From: Pseudomonadota bacterium
GTDB taxonomy: Bacteria > Myxococcota_A > UBA9042 > GCA-2863065
Direction of reading: 5' to 3'
Assembly (NCBI GenBank): GCA_005776585.1
Contig: SXOX01000211.1
Location: 1-46,723, forward strand
Length of the DNA: 46,723 nucleotides
Within the stretch, counting starts at the first letter, position 1, and each line of letters starts with the position of its first letter. A program made the position numbers and the translations under genes. This document shows, piece by piece, positions 8,958-16,795 of this stretch. Below the pieces are notes generated by a model. The model did no database searches, was not told where the DNA came from, and was given only the letters and a program-made list of their open reading frames with translations.

Positions 8958-10567
8958 GACGTGTAGCCGAGGATCTCTTCGCGAATGCGCAGCGCGGCCT
9001 CGAGCTCCGAGGCGGCGCCCTCGACGTCCCCGACCGCGAAGGCGAGGTCCGAGAAGGGCCACGCACCCATCGCGAGCATCATGGCCGCGCGGTGCGCGCT
9101 GGGCGAGAACCCGCTCAAGGCGTAGCCGTCCTCCCCGATGGCGCCGATGATTCCGGAGCGCTCTTCGTCGATGAAGCCACCGAAGCCGACGACCACGTAG
9201 CCCCACGGCCAGTGATTGGTCCCATTGCCGTTCGGGTTGGCGCGGGTGAACTCCGGATAGGGCGTCCTTCCAAACTCGGTGTTCAGGAGGACGAAGTGCC
9301 GATCCAGGTCCAGCTTCCTCGGGTCCTTCTCGCCCGGCTCGTTGATGATGGCAGCGAGCTGCCGGCACATGTGGACCGTGTTCGGCGCGTGCTTCACGAT
9401 GTGGGTGCCGTGCGTGTCGTAGCCCGCGCCCGACGGGTCGGTGTAGAGGCCGCCCTCGAGCAGCTGCACGTAGCGGGCGGGCGAGGTGGCGTCGGTGAGG
9501 AGCGAGCGCGCGAGCTGCATCCCCGTGGTGACCTCGTCGAGCACCGGTTCGGCGACGCTGCCCGGGCACAACGTCATCATCTTCGCCTCCAGCAACGACT
9601 GCGGCAGCAGCCTCTGGAGATCCTGGTGCTGCACCATCGCCGCACGTGCCGCGGCGAAGTCCGTGAGACCCGGTGCGCGCGTGTCATCGAGGCGCCCCGG
9701 AGAACGGAGCCGCGCTCGTGCGCGGTCGGTCCAGTGCTTGACGAGTGTGTCCAGCGGCTGGCGAAAGCCCTCGAGGTTGCCCCGGAGCAGCTGCGTCGAC
9801 AGGCGGCTCTCGGGGCCGAGGCGAATGGCCAATGGCCGAGACACCCCGCGATGGAGCCCAATCGCGGAGGCGGCGTCGCCGTTGTTGTCGACGTCGAAGG
9901 AGCTCATCGAGATCGAGTAGCTGTGCGGCGCCGTGCGACCCGGCGGAGCGCGGTCCTCGAAGTAGCGCGACAGGTGTGTCCCGAGCGCCGCCATGCGCGG
10001 GCTCCCTTGCGGTTGACCGGTCATCGCCAGCGGCGTCGCGAACTCATGGGGCTCGAGGTCGTGTCGCATCACCCAGACCCGCATGCGCTTGAGCAGGTCC
10101 GGCCGGTCTCGCAGCGGCTGGAGGAACGGGCCGAGATTCACCTGAACGCCCGCCGCGTCGTTCGCGTATGGCACGTACATCGGTCCGGAGCCCGGCATGC
10201 ACGACTTCCACCAGGCCGGTACCGCGTGCTCGCCATCGCCCTGGAAGGCCCACCATTGCTGTCCAGCGTACGGACCCCCGCGGCTCGGGTCACCGAACTC
10301 CGGAACCAGGTAGAACGTCTCCCACGGCGAGAGGCCGCCGAGCAGGAAGACCTCCAGCATCGCCTCGGGCCGGCGCGCGATTGGCATCATGCCGAGCACC
10401 TGGCTCGGGTCCGGTTCGCCGAAGCGGCGCGTGCCCGTCGTGGGAGCGGCGATCACCGGATCGGCGGTGCGACAGGACTTCTGCGTCAGGCCGATGAGCG
10501 CCGCGCTCGTCGCGCGTGCAAGGAAGCCGCGGCGGTTCAGCGGCGATGACAGGGGCGTCTCGAGCAT
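8954..10567 (-). CDS. DUF1501 family protein with Tat signal, second copy
   Basis: A protein of 537 residues starting at ATG 10567, preceded by GGAGAAAGG, a good ribosome-binding site. The N-terminus MLETPLSSPLNRRGFLARAT is a twin-arginine signal (NRRGFLA). The DUF1501 blocks repeat those of the first copy: FLLGGLSPWETFYLVPEFGDP, YDTHGTHIV at ~383, TEFGRTPYPEF at ~430 and NHWPWGYVVVGFGG, which replaces the DHW of the first copy. The stop overlaps the start of the CxxCH partner, so expression is coupled. The promoter probably lies in the 101-bp divergent gap to the gene at 10669. The exact biochemical function is unknown. Confidence 0.88.
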   Translation of the reverse strand: MLETPLSSPLNRRGFLARATSAALIGLTQKSCRTADPVIAAPTTGTRRFGEPDPSQVLGMMPIARRPEAMLEVFLLGGLSPWETFYLVPEFGDPSRGGPYAGQQWWAFQGDGEHAVPAWWKSCMPGSGPMYVPYANDAAGVQVNLGPFLQPLRDRPDLLKRMRVWVMRHDLEPHEFATPLAMTGQPQGSPRMAALGTHLSRYFEDRAPPGRTAPHSYSISMSSFDVDNNGDAASAIGLHRGVSRPLAIRLGPESRLSTQLLRGNLEGFRQPLDTLVKHWTDRARARLRSPGRLDDTRAPGLTDFAAARAAMVQHQDLQRLLPQSLLEAKMMTLCPGSVAEPVLDEVTTGMQLARSLLTDATSPARYVQLLEGGLYTDPSGAGYDTHGTHIVKHAPNTVHMCRQLAAIINEPGEKDPRKLDLDRHFVLLNTEFGRTPYPEFTRANPNGNGTNHWPWGYVVVGFGGFIDEERSGIIGAIGEDGYALSGFSPSAHRAAMMLAMGAWPFSDLAFAVGDVEGAASELEAALRIREEILGYTS

Positions 10568-10668
10568 CCTTTCTCCGCCGCGCGACGTGCGGGCGTCGCG
10601 AGTATACCGGGTCGCGCCCGACGGCCGCCACCCTTGAAGCCGGCTCGGCCCGCGCGCACCATGAGCGG

Positions 10669-11586
10669 ATGCACCGCTCGTCGACGTCGACCACAGCATG
10701 GTTTCTGGGTGCGCTCACCATCGGGGCGTTGGCGTGTGGGGGCTCGACGGCGACGCCGCTTCCCGCGCCGCAGAGCGACGGTGGCGCCGCCGAGGTGGTC
10801 TCCGCGGACGGCGTGCTCGGCCCCCACGGTCCCGAGTGCCGGGTCGCGTTGCAATGCGCGATGCACGGCGATGGTCGTCGTAAGGGCGAGGCCTGCCTCG
10901 CGTCGGCGCCGCGACAGGCGAAGGAGGCCTTCGGCTGCATCCAGCAGGCGTGTCCGGCCGGTGAGAGCCTCGGCCCGTGCATTGTCGCGCAGTGCTGGGA
11001 GCCGTTCAGCACCTGCTGGAGCGGAGGGCGTTCGGGAGAGGCGACCTGTGGAGCGACCTGGAGCTGCTTTGGCGAATGCGGCAACGACGAGACCTGTCTC
11101 ACGGCGTGCCTGCATGCCGCGTCACCCGAGGCCCAACGCCGATTCGTCGAGGTCGAGGTCTGCTCCGACGCGTTCGTGGCCAACGCCTGCGCGGGAAAGC
11201 CCAGCCCGGAGTGTGACCAGACCGGACTTGCGTCGACCTGCGCCGCAGGGCTCGTCGCGTGCCTGGAGCAAGGCGCGAAGACCCCGCCCCGACACAGCCA
11301 GACCGCATGTGACCGCCGGGCGCAGTGTGCGCACTGGGTTGGCCCCAAGCTGCCGTCGGCTACGACCGTAGCCCCAGAGGGCGCGGCCGCACGGTGTCGG
11401 ATCGAGTCCGCGCGCGTCCACGCGGGCTGTCCCAAGGCGGACGTCGCCGCGTTGTCTGCACTCGAGGCCTGCCTTGCGGCGAGCCCGTGCGATGCCGCCC
11501 TTCCCACGAACTGCGCCAAGCAGGCCGCCAGTTGGAGCCCATCGGATCTGTGCGTCGAGATCCTTCAGCTACCCGTCGGGCCCTGA
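10669..11586 (+). CDS. Cysteine-rich putative lipoprotein; unknown function
   Basis: A protein of 305 residues from ATG 10669, with GAGCGG just upstream. A hydrophobic signal (WFLGALTIGALAC) puts the likely lipidated Cys at 23. The mature part has more than 20 Cys, often in CxxxC-type spacings (for example ACPAGESLGPCIVAQCWEPF and CGATWSCFGECGNDETC), so it is probably a disulfide-bonded extracellular protein. The pattern of paired Cys in short helices recurs through the protein and suggests small helical repeats. I recognise no named family. The gene converges on the LVIVD protein with an 8-base gap. Confidence 0.8.
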   Translation: MHRSSTSTTAWFLGALTIGALACGGSTATPLPAPQSDGGAAEVVSADGVLGPHGPECRVALQCAMHGDGRRKGEACLASAPRQAKEAFGCIQQACPAGESLGPCIVAQCWEPFSTCWSGGRSGEATCGATWSCFGECGNDETCLTACLHAASPEAQRRFVEVEVCSDAFVANACAGKPSPECDQTGLASTCAAGLVACLEQGAKTPPRHSQTACDRRAQCAHWVGPKLPSATTVAPEGAAARCRIESARVHAGCPKADVAALSALEACLAASPCDAALPTNCAKQAASWSPSDLCVEILQLPVGP

Positions 11587-11594
11587 CCTCTTCG

Positions 11595-13559
11595 TCACTG
11601 GCGCGCGCACCCGAGCTCAAACGTCGCGATGCCCGCGTTCCCCTGCGCGACGACGACCAAGGAGCCGTTCACCCGCACGAGCTCGACCTCCGGAAGCTCG
11701 ACGCGGCTCGGCTCCCGCGGCTCTCGTGGTTCACGAACATCCAGCAGCCGAAGCGAGCCTGAGCGGGCGCCGACGCTCGCGTCACCGGCCGTCAAGAGCA
11801 GGGTGTCGTCAAGAAATCCGACACCCAGCGCGGCCGCGTCCGTCGGCCGTTGGCTCACGAGTCGCGGGGCCTGGATGTCGGTCGCGTCGACGAGGGCGAA
11901 GCCCCCGGAACCGAGCGCGACGGCGACCAGCGAGCCGTGCAGCGCGACGTCATGCGCCTCACCCGGCAGCGTGAGGTGCCCGACCACCCGACCTTGTTGG
12001 AGTGAGCCGGACTCGAGCGCCGCGATCCCGCCGACGCCGGCTGCGACCCAGCAGGCACTGAGCCTACAGGCGACGCCCTGCGCGGCGCCGGACAGGGGCA
12101 CGACGTCGGTGAGCCTCGGCGCCTTCGCCTCGGTCACGTCCACGATCGTGACGTGGTCTTGACCCGTCGCGACGACGACGGTGCGGCCGCGGTTGGCGAT
12201 CGCCTGTGCCGTGCCCGACAACGCTATGGTCGCGAGGAGGGTCGGTCGCGTCGGCTCCGCGATGGCCACGGTCGCCACACCGCCATCACCCAGGGCCACG
12301 ACGGCCAGGGCCTCGATCGCGACGACGTCGCGGGCAGGGCCCGTGAGCCGCAGCGCGCCAATCTCCCGAGGCCGTGTCACATCGGCTAGCTCGACGACTC
12401 GAAGCCCGGCGAGACCATCGGCAACCAGCAGCGTCGTCTGCGTGGCGTACGCGAGCCCCCGCGCGTAGCCCGGGACCTCCTCCAGCGCACCGAGTGGTAC
12501 GGGCTGCGCGGGATGGCTCACATCGATGATCCGGAGGCCACCACCGAGCGCACTGACGTAGGCGCGCCCTTCCTGGACGTGCACGTGAAGCGCATACCCG
12601 GCTGTATCGAGGCTGCTGACGATGGTCGGCGCCGCGGGTGTCGCGACGTCGAGGACGAGAAGTCCCGAGACACCGCTCGTCTCTCCCAACCAACCTCCAG
12701 GTTCCGGATCACCGGCGGGCAGGCCAGCCGAGCCGTCGGCCAGAAACACGCGACCGCCGGCGACGACGACGCTGCGCGCGTGACCTCCGGTATCGAGCGT
12801 GCCGACAACCTTGGGCGTCCGGGGCTCCTGCACATCGACGACGAGCAGTCCCGCGTGGTCGTCCGCGACGTAGGCGATTGCGCCGTCGAGCGCCACGTCC
12901 CAGGTATAGCCGGCCGTGTCGAGCGCTCCCACCGCGTGCGGCGCGTCCGGGTTGGCGACGTCGATGGCCCTGAGCCCGCCGGCCCCACAGGCCATCCAGA
13001 CCGTGTCGCCCCGAACCGCGAGCTCGTAGGCGCTATCGCCCGTCTTCAGCCCGCCACGCGCGACCGGTGCCGTCGGCTCCGAGACGTCGACGATTCGTAG
13101 CCCCGCTTCGTCGGCTCCGAGGTAGGCGTGGCTTCCCGCGAGCGCGATCCCGCGAGAGTAGCCCGGGAGGTCGAGCCGAGCGGCAACGGCAGGAGCCGTG
13201 GGCTCTCGGACGTCGATGACCCACAGGCCCTCGTCAGCGACGGCGAGGAACGCGTGGTCTCCATCGACGACCACGCCGCGCGCGCGTCCCTGGAGCGCTA
13301 TGGTGGCCAGTGTACGCGGAGCGGAAGGAGCCGAAACGTCGACCGTTCGGAAGCCGACGAGGTCGTCGCCGAGGTAGGCAATGGTTCCCCTGACGGTGAT
13401 CCCGCGGATCTCGATCGCCAGGGCGCCTTTTGCGCTCACCTGCGCTTCGCACGCAGCCGTCGGCGTCGCGGGCGCGCTCGGCGCGTTGCACGCCGTGCTG
13501 CCGAGGAGCGCAAGCACCGACAGGACGCCGCGGCCGGCTCGCGCCGTGCGCTGAATCAT
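11595..13559 (-). CDS. LVIVD-repeat beta-propeller lipoprotein
   Basis: A protein of 654 residues. The signal peptide ends GSTAC (Cys24). The mature part is built of ~45-residue repeats with the LVIVD signature, such as GLRIVDVSEPTAP, GLWVIDVREPTAP, GLRAIDVANPDAP and GLLVVDVQEPRTP, each preceded by a hydrophobic strand of the AYV or AYL type. About a dozen repeats can be followed, enough for one or two propellers. Family knowledge: LVIVD repeats occur in bacterial and archaeal cell-surface proteins and are thought to form beta-propellers; no catalytic role is known. A role in surface adhesion or protein binding is inference. The start is ATG 13559; the next upstream gene on the same strand ends 21 bases away, so the two may share a transcript. 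Confidence 0.88.
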   Translation of the reverse strand: MIQRTARAGRGVLSVLALLGSTACNAPSAPATPTAACEAQVSAKGALAIEIRGITVRGTIAYLGDDLVGFRTVDVSAPSAPRTLATIALQGRARGVVVDGDHAFLAVADEGLWVIDVREPTAPAVAARLDLPGYSRGIALAGSHAYLGADEAGLRIVDVSEPTAPVARGGLKTGDSAYELAVRGDTVWMACGAGGLRAIDVANPDAPHAVGALDTAGYTWDVALDGAIAYVADDHAGLLVVDVQEPRTPKVVGTLDTGGHARSVVVAGGRVFLADGSAGLPAGDPEPGGWLGETSGVSGLLVLDVATPAAPTIVSSLDTAGYALHVHVQEGRAYVSALGGGLRIIDVSHPAQPVPLGALEEVPGYARGLAYATQTTLLVADGLAGLRVVELADVTRPREIGALRLTGPARDVVAIEALAVVALGDGGVATVAIAEPTRPTLLATIALSGTAQAIANRGRTVVVATGQDHVTIVDVTEAKAPRLTDVVPLSGAAQGVACRLSACWVAAGVGGIAALESGSLQQGRVVGHLTLPGEAHDVALHGSLVAVALGSGGFALVDATDIQAPRLVSQRPTDAAALGVGFLDDTLLLTAGDASVGARSGSLRLLDVREPREPREPSRVELPEVELVRVNGSLVVVAQGNAGIATFELGCARQ

Positions 13560-13580
13560 CGGGCCTTCAGCGATTCCATG

Positions 13581-14651
13581 TCACTTGGGACAGGCCGCGT
13601 CGAGACACGTCTTGAGCGCGGCCTCCGTCGCGCCGGCAGGCGTGGCCAGACAGGAACGGATGCAGCCGATGGTGTCACTCGACTCACAGGTGTCCCAGAA
13701 GCACTGCTGAAGCCCGGGGCACGCGTTCTTTCCGTCGAAGCACGCGGAGAGCGGCTGAGCGCACCCCCCGGGACCTTGCGCGCAGGCCGACAGCGCGAGG
13801 CACTCCGACGTGACGAACGGCTTTTTCTGTACCGTGATTTGTTCGACGAGGCACGTCGTACCGGCGGGGCACGCGACGTTCTCGCACGCCTGCTGGCATT
13901 CTCCGCCGCTCCCGTCGTCATTGGTGTTGCAGCCGCTGTTGATGGGGCAGTCCGCTCCCCCGCTGCACGGCGCGCCAGGAAGGCCCACTCCGGGCTGGAC
14001 GCAATCACCCCCCACGCACTTCAGGCCTGGCGGACACGCCACGCCCGAGCACTTGAAGCCCGGGCCCGCGCTGGTCTCCTTGGGCCATCCATCGATGTGG
14101 AGACAGGCCGGAGGCGTCGCGTTGAAGTCGCATCGCGCGTCCGGAATGAGCCCGTTCAGCGTACAGTCGGAGTCGCTCCAGCAGGCGATCGAGTTGCAGT
14201 GGGGGTCGGTGATACCGTCGCCGTCATTGTCTTTCTTGTCACACTCCTCCTGGGTTCGTTGGCACGGCAACAGTAGCGGCGACTTCCCGTCCCAGGGGTG
14301 GTCGATTGGGCGACAGCCCGTCGGGAAGACGACGTCCTGACCGTCGAACGAGACTTCCCATGCGTTCGACGAGTCGACCGCGGTCTCCGGGCCGAACCCG
14401 TCCGAAGGCGCGATCACCGGGCCCGGATCCGTGATCGAATCGCCCGAAGGCGCAACGGCGTCGATCTTGACCTCGCTCTGGGCGGAATCCTTCGAGCCGT
14501 CGAGCGCGACCGTTTTCACATCGCTCTTGGGCGTCACCGAGTCCGCGGCACCAACGTTGGTCACGAACGTCAGCTCCTCCGTCGTGCACGCACTCGCCCC
14601 TAGGAACCACACGACCAGAACGACTGAACGCACCGTCGAACCTCGACTCAC
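13581..14651 (-). CDS. Cysteine-rich lipoprotein with EF-hand-like acidic motif
   Basis: A protein of 356 residues starting at GTG 14651, chosen because GAGGGAGGA lies 4 bases upstream. The signal (VVLVVWFLGASAC) places the lipid anchor at Cys22. A Ser/Asp/Val-rich linker follows (~25-85). Then come a calcium-loop-like DKKDNDGDGITDPHC and a run of Cys-rich units (CWSDSDCTLNGL, CPPGLKCVGGDC, GADCPINSGC) of the kind found in many myxobacterial secreted proteins. The final ~60 residues hold further Cys (ACPGLQQCFWDTCESSDTIGC). Probably a surface-exposed, disulfide-rich protein. No enzymatic motif is seen. It likely forms a short operon with the LVIVD gene downstream. Confidence 0.83.
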   Translation of the reverse strand: MSRGSTVRSVVLVVWFLGASACTTEELTFVTNVGAADSVTPKSDVKTVALDGSKDSAQSEVKIDAVAPSGDSITDPGPVIAPSDGFGPETAVDSSNAWEVSFDGQDVVFPTGCRPIDHPWDGKSPLLLPCQRTQEECDKKDNDGDGITDPHCNSIACWSDSDCTLNGLIPDARCDFNATPPACLHIDGWPKETSAGPGFKCSGVACPPGLKCVGGDCVQPGVGLPGAPCSGGADCPINSGCNTNDDGSGGECQQACENVACPAGTTCLVEQITVQKKPFVTSECLALSACAQGPGGCAQPLSACFDGKNACPGLQQCFWDTCESSDTIGCIRSCLATPAGATEAALKTCLDAACPK

Positions 14652-14776
14652 GCATCCTCCCTCTGCCGTGTGACCGGCACGCCAGCGCCCGATCCACGGA
14701 AGGCCACGTCCTCCGAGCATACGCGAATGTCGGGTGTGAGGCACGCGAGGCGAGCCGTCGGAGGCTCCATGGCCGT

Positions 14777-16711
14777 CTATGGAATGAAGACAGCGGAGGC
14801 CTGAGCCGTGTTGCCGTGCGCATCCCGCACGTCGAGCGTCCATCGATACTCGGCTCCCGTCGACAACGGCTCAGCCTCGCTCAAATCGCCGTACGTGACA
14901 TTCATCTCGTCGGCTGCAATCACCGGCGGTTCCCACACGACGGCGCCCGACGCCGCGACGACGCGGATCGCGAAGGTGTGGTACCCCGGGACCGCAGGCG
15001 ACGGCTTCGTCCATCGAAAGGTGGGTGTCAGGTCTCCCTCGATCCGGCCGATGGGCTGGAGCAGCGTCGCGAACGAGTCGAACGGCGTCGCCTCGAGTCG
15101 AACGTGCTCCTGCCCACCATCGACGTAGGTGATGGTCATGGCGTAGTCGTCACCGGGCACCGGTCGCGCGCGACCCAGGTCCAGGTCGAGCTGATAGATC
15201 CGCCCGTCGCGATCGGGATGGCGGCGCCCGTGCAGATCCACGGGTCCCGAGACCCCCGCGCCGCTCTCCACGACGACGGCGACGGGGAGACGTGCGATCT
15301 CGCGCACCTCGAGTTGGGCGGCGTAGCGCCCGCCCGCCCCGTCGAGCACGTGTCGAATGGTCGTGCGCGACTCCGTGGCGGCAGCGGAGAGCGTCACGTC
15401 TTGAACCACGGTCCCGCCCTCCAGCATCAGAAACGGCTCGCGTAGACCGTCTCGCACCTCGACGATGGGATCGCGCCCCCAAAAAACGCCGTCACTGTCG
15501 GAGTCGACATGCGCGATGACCATGTAGGTCCCGGGAGGCATCCCGGAGATCGTGAAGGGCTGAGGGCTCGTCGGCTGCTCGATGATGGTCCAGTACGTGA
15601 AGAAGGGCGAGCTGAAGCGCGGGCTCTCGACGTGCACGACCACCGGGCCCGAGGGCACGAATCCATCGAAGTGGACCTGTCCGTGCACCGTCGTTCCGCC
15701 CCTCGGGGCCCCGATGCGCACGGGTCCGACCGCGGAAGCAACTGGACCCTCGACTGCGGCGGTGGTCGATGTCACTGAAAACCACAGATCGGCGCCGTTC
15801 GGCAGGTCTCGGAGCATGATGATGGTCTCTTGGCCGCCGGGACGCGCGAAGATGCCGTGGCGCTCGCCGCCTCCGCTCGTGCGGCCGGGCCCGACGTCGG
15901 GCGTCGTGGCCCAGTAGACGTTGAACGTCTCCGCAGCTTCGACGCCATGGACCTTTGGTCCCAAGACGCATAGGACGGCTCCACGGTCCACGGGGATGAC
16001 GTCGACGCGAGTGAGTGGCCCTGGCGCGACGGGCCCTGGGTCGACGAGCGGGACGAGCAGACCGTGTGCATCGTCGTGCGTCAGCGATACCGGGATCTCG
16101 GCAGATTGCGGGCTGGCGGCATGCAGCTCTCCCGACTCGATGTGCTCTTGATACGCGACAAGGACGTACTCGCCCGGCGCCACGCCCCGGATCTGAAACG
16201 GGCCCGGCGCGGGGAGGCTCGTGCCCCACTGACTCGGGACCCTCCCGCCCTCGGGAGTGTCGGCTGCCAGCCCGCGCAGCGTCACGTAGACCCGTCCTCG
16301 GTGCGCGCCGGCGTACGTGATGGTCCCTGCCACCGTGCGCGTGCTGCGTGTCTGTAGCGACCCGGAGAAGTCTAGCGCCACAATGGCGGCTCCGGCGGTC
16401 TCGACGATGCGGATCGCGGGCTCGAAGTGGGCCTCCCCGGCGGCAAATCCCGGAATGAGCGTCCAGCGTCCGTTCGGCAGTGTGAGCTCGAACCGGCCAT
16501 CTGCGTCCGTACGCACCGCTGGAATCAGCGGTGGCACTACCGAGATGACGACTCCGGCCAGTCCCGCACCACCAGCCGTGCCGTGGACCCGACCGCTGAC
16601 CCTTGCGTGGGTCGGCGTCTCCGATCTCGCGCTGCACGAGAGCGCCAGAAGCACCAAGGGCCGCGCCAATCGGAGCCAGACAGCGGACGGGATGCGCGAC
16701 ACGGCACGCAT
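14777..16711 (-). CDS. Putative lipoprotein with carboxypeptidase-regulatory-like domains
   Basis: A protein of 644 residues from ATG 16711. ATG 16735 and GTG 16756 are in-frame alternatives, and none has a well-spaced ribosome-binding site. The signal LARPLVLLALSC puts Cys at about 26. The first mature domain (VSGRVHGTAGGAGLAGVVIS ... TDADGRFELTLPNGRW) is a carboxypeptidase-regulatory Ig-like fold. At least two related modules follow (VAGTITYAGAHRGRVYVTLR and TTVHGQVHFDGFVPSGPVVV ... GMPPGTYMVIAHVDSDSDGV). A fibronectin-type segment lies near residue 250, and the C-terminus (STGAEYRWTLDVRDAHGN) is also Ig-like. No active site is visible. It shares its divergent upstream region with the propeller gene on the other strand. 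Confidence 0.82.
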   Translation of the reverse strand: MRAVSRIPSAVWLRLARPLVLLALSCSARSETPTHARVSGRVHGTAGGAGLAGVVISVVPPLIPAVRTDADGRFELTLPNGRWTLIPGFAAGEAHFEPAIRIVETAGAAIVALDFSGSLQTRSTRTVAGTITYAGAHRGRVYVTLRGLAADTPEGGRVPSQWGTSLPAPGPFQIRGVAPGEYVLVAYQEHIESGELHAASPQSAEIPVSLTHDDAHGLLVPLVDPGPVAPGPLTRVDVIPVDRGAVLCVLGPKVHGVEAAETFNVYWATTPDVGPGRTSGGGERHGIFARPGGQETIIMLRDLPNGADLWFSVTSTTAAVEGPVASAVGPVRIGAPRGGTTVHGQVHFDGFVPSGPVVVHVESPRFSSPFFTYWTIIEQPTSPQPFTISGMPPGTYMVIAHVDSDSDGVFWGRDPIVEVRDGLREPFLMLEGGTVVQDVTLSAAATESRTTIRHVLDGAGGRYAAQLEVREIARLPVAVVVESGAGVSGPVDLHGRRHPDRDGRIYQLDLDLGRARPVPGDDYAMTITYVDGGQEHVRLEATPFDSFATLLQPIGRIEGDLTPTFRWTKPSPAVPGYHTFAIRVVAASGAVVWEPPVIAADEMNVTYGDLSEAEPLSTGAEYRWTLDVRDAHGNTAQASAVFIP

Positions 16712-16795
16712 GGTGCGCGACTGGGACGGACTCATCAAGGCGGCTGCGCCCGCCACCTCCTTGACTCGATGACCACCGCTCCGATACTGCCCGCC

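Noticed and set aside
16427..16795. N-terminal extension of the lactonase-like propeller gene
   Set aside because: The extra residues are Arg-rich, overlap the divergent gene and precede an obvious export signal that should be N-terminal.
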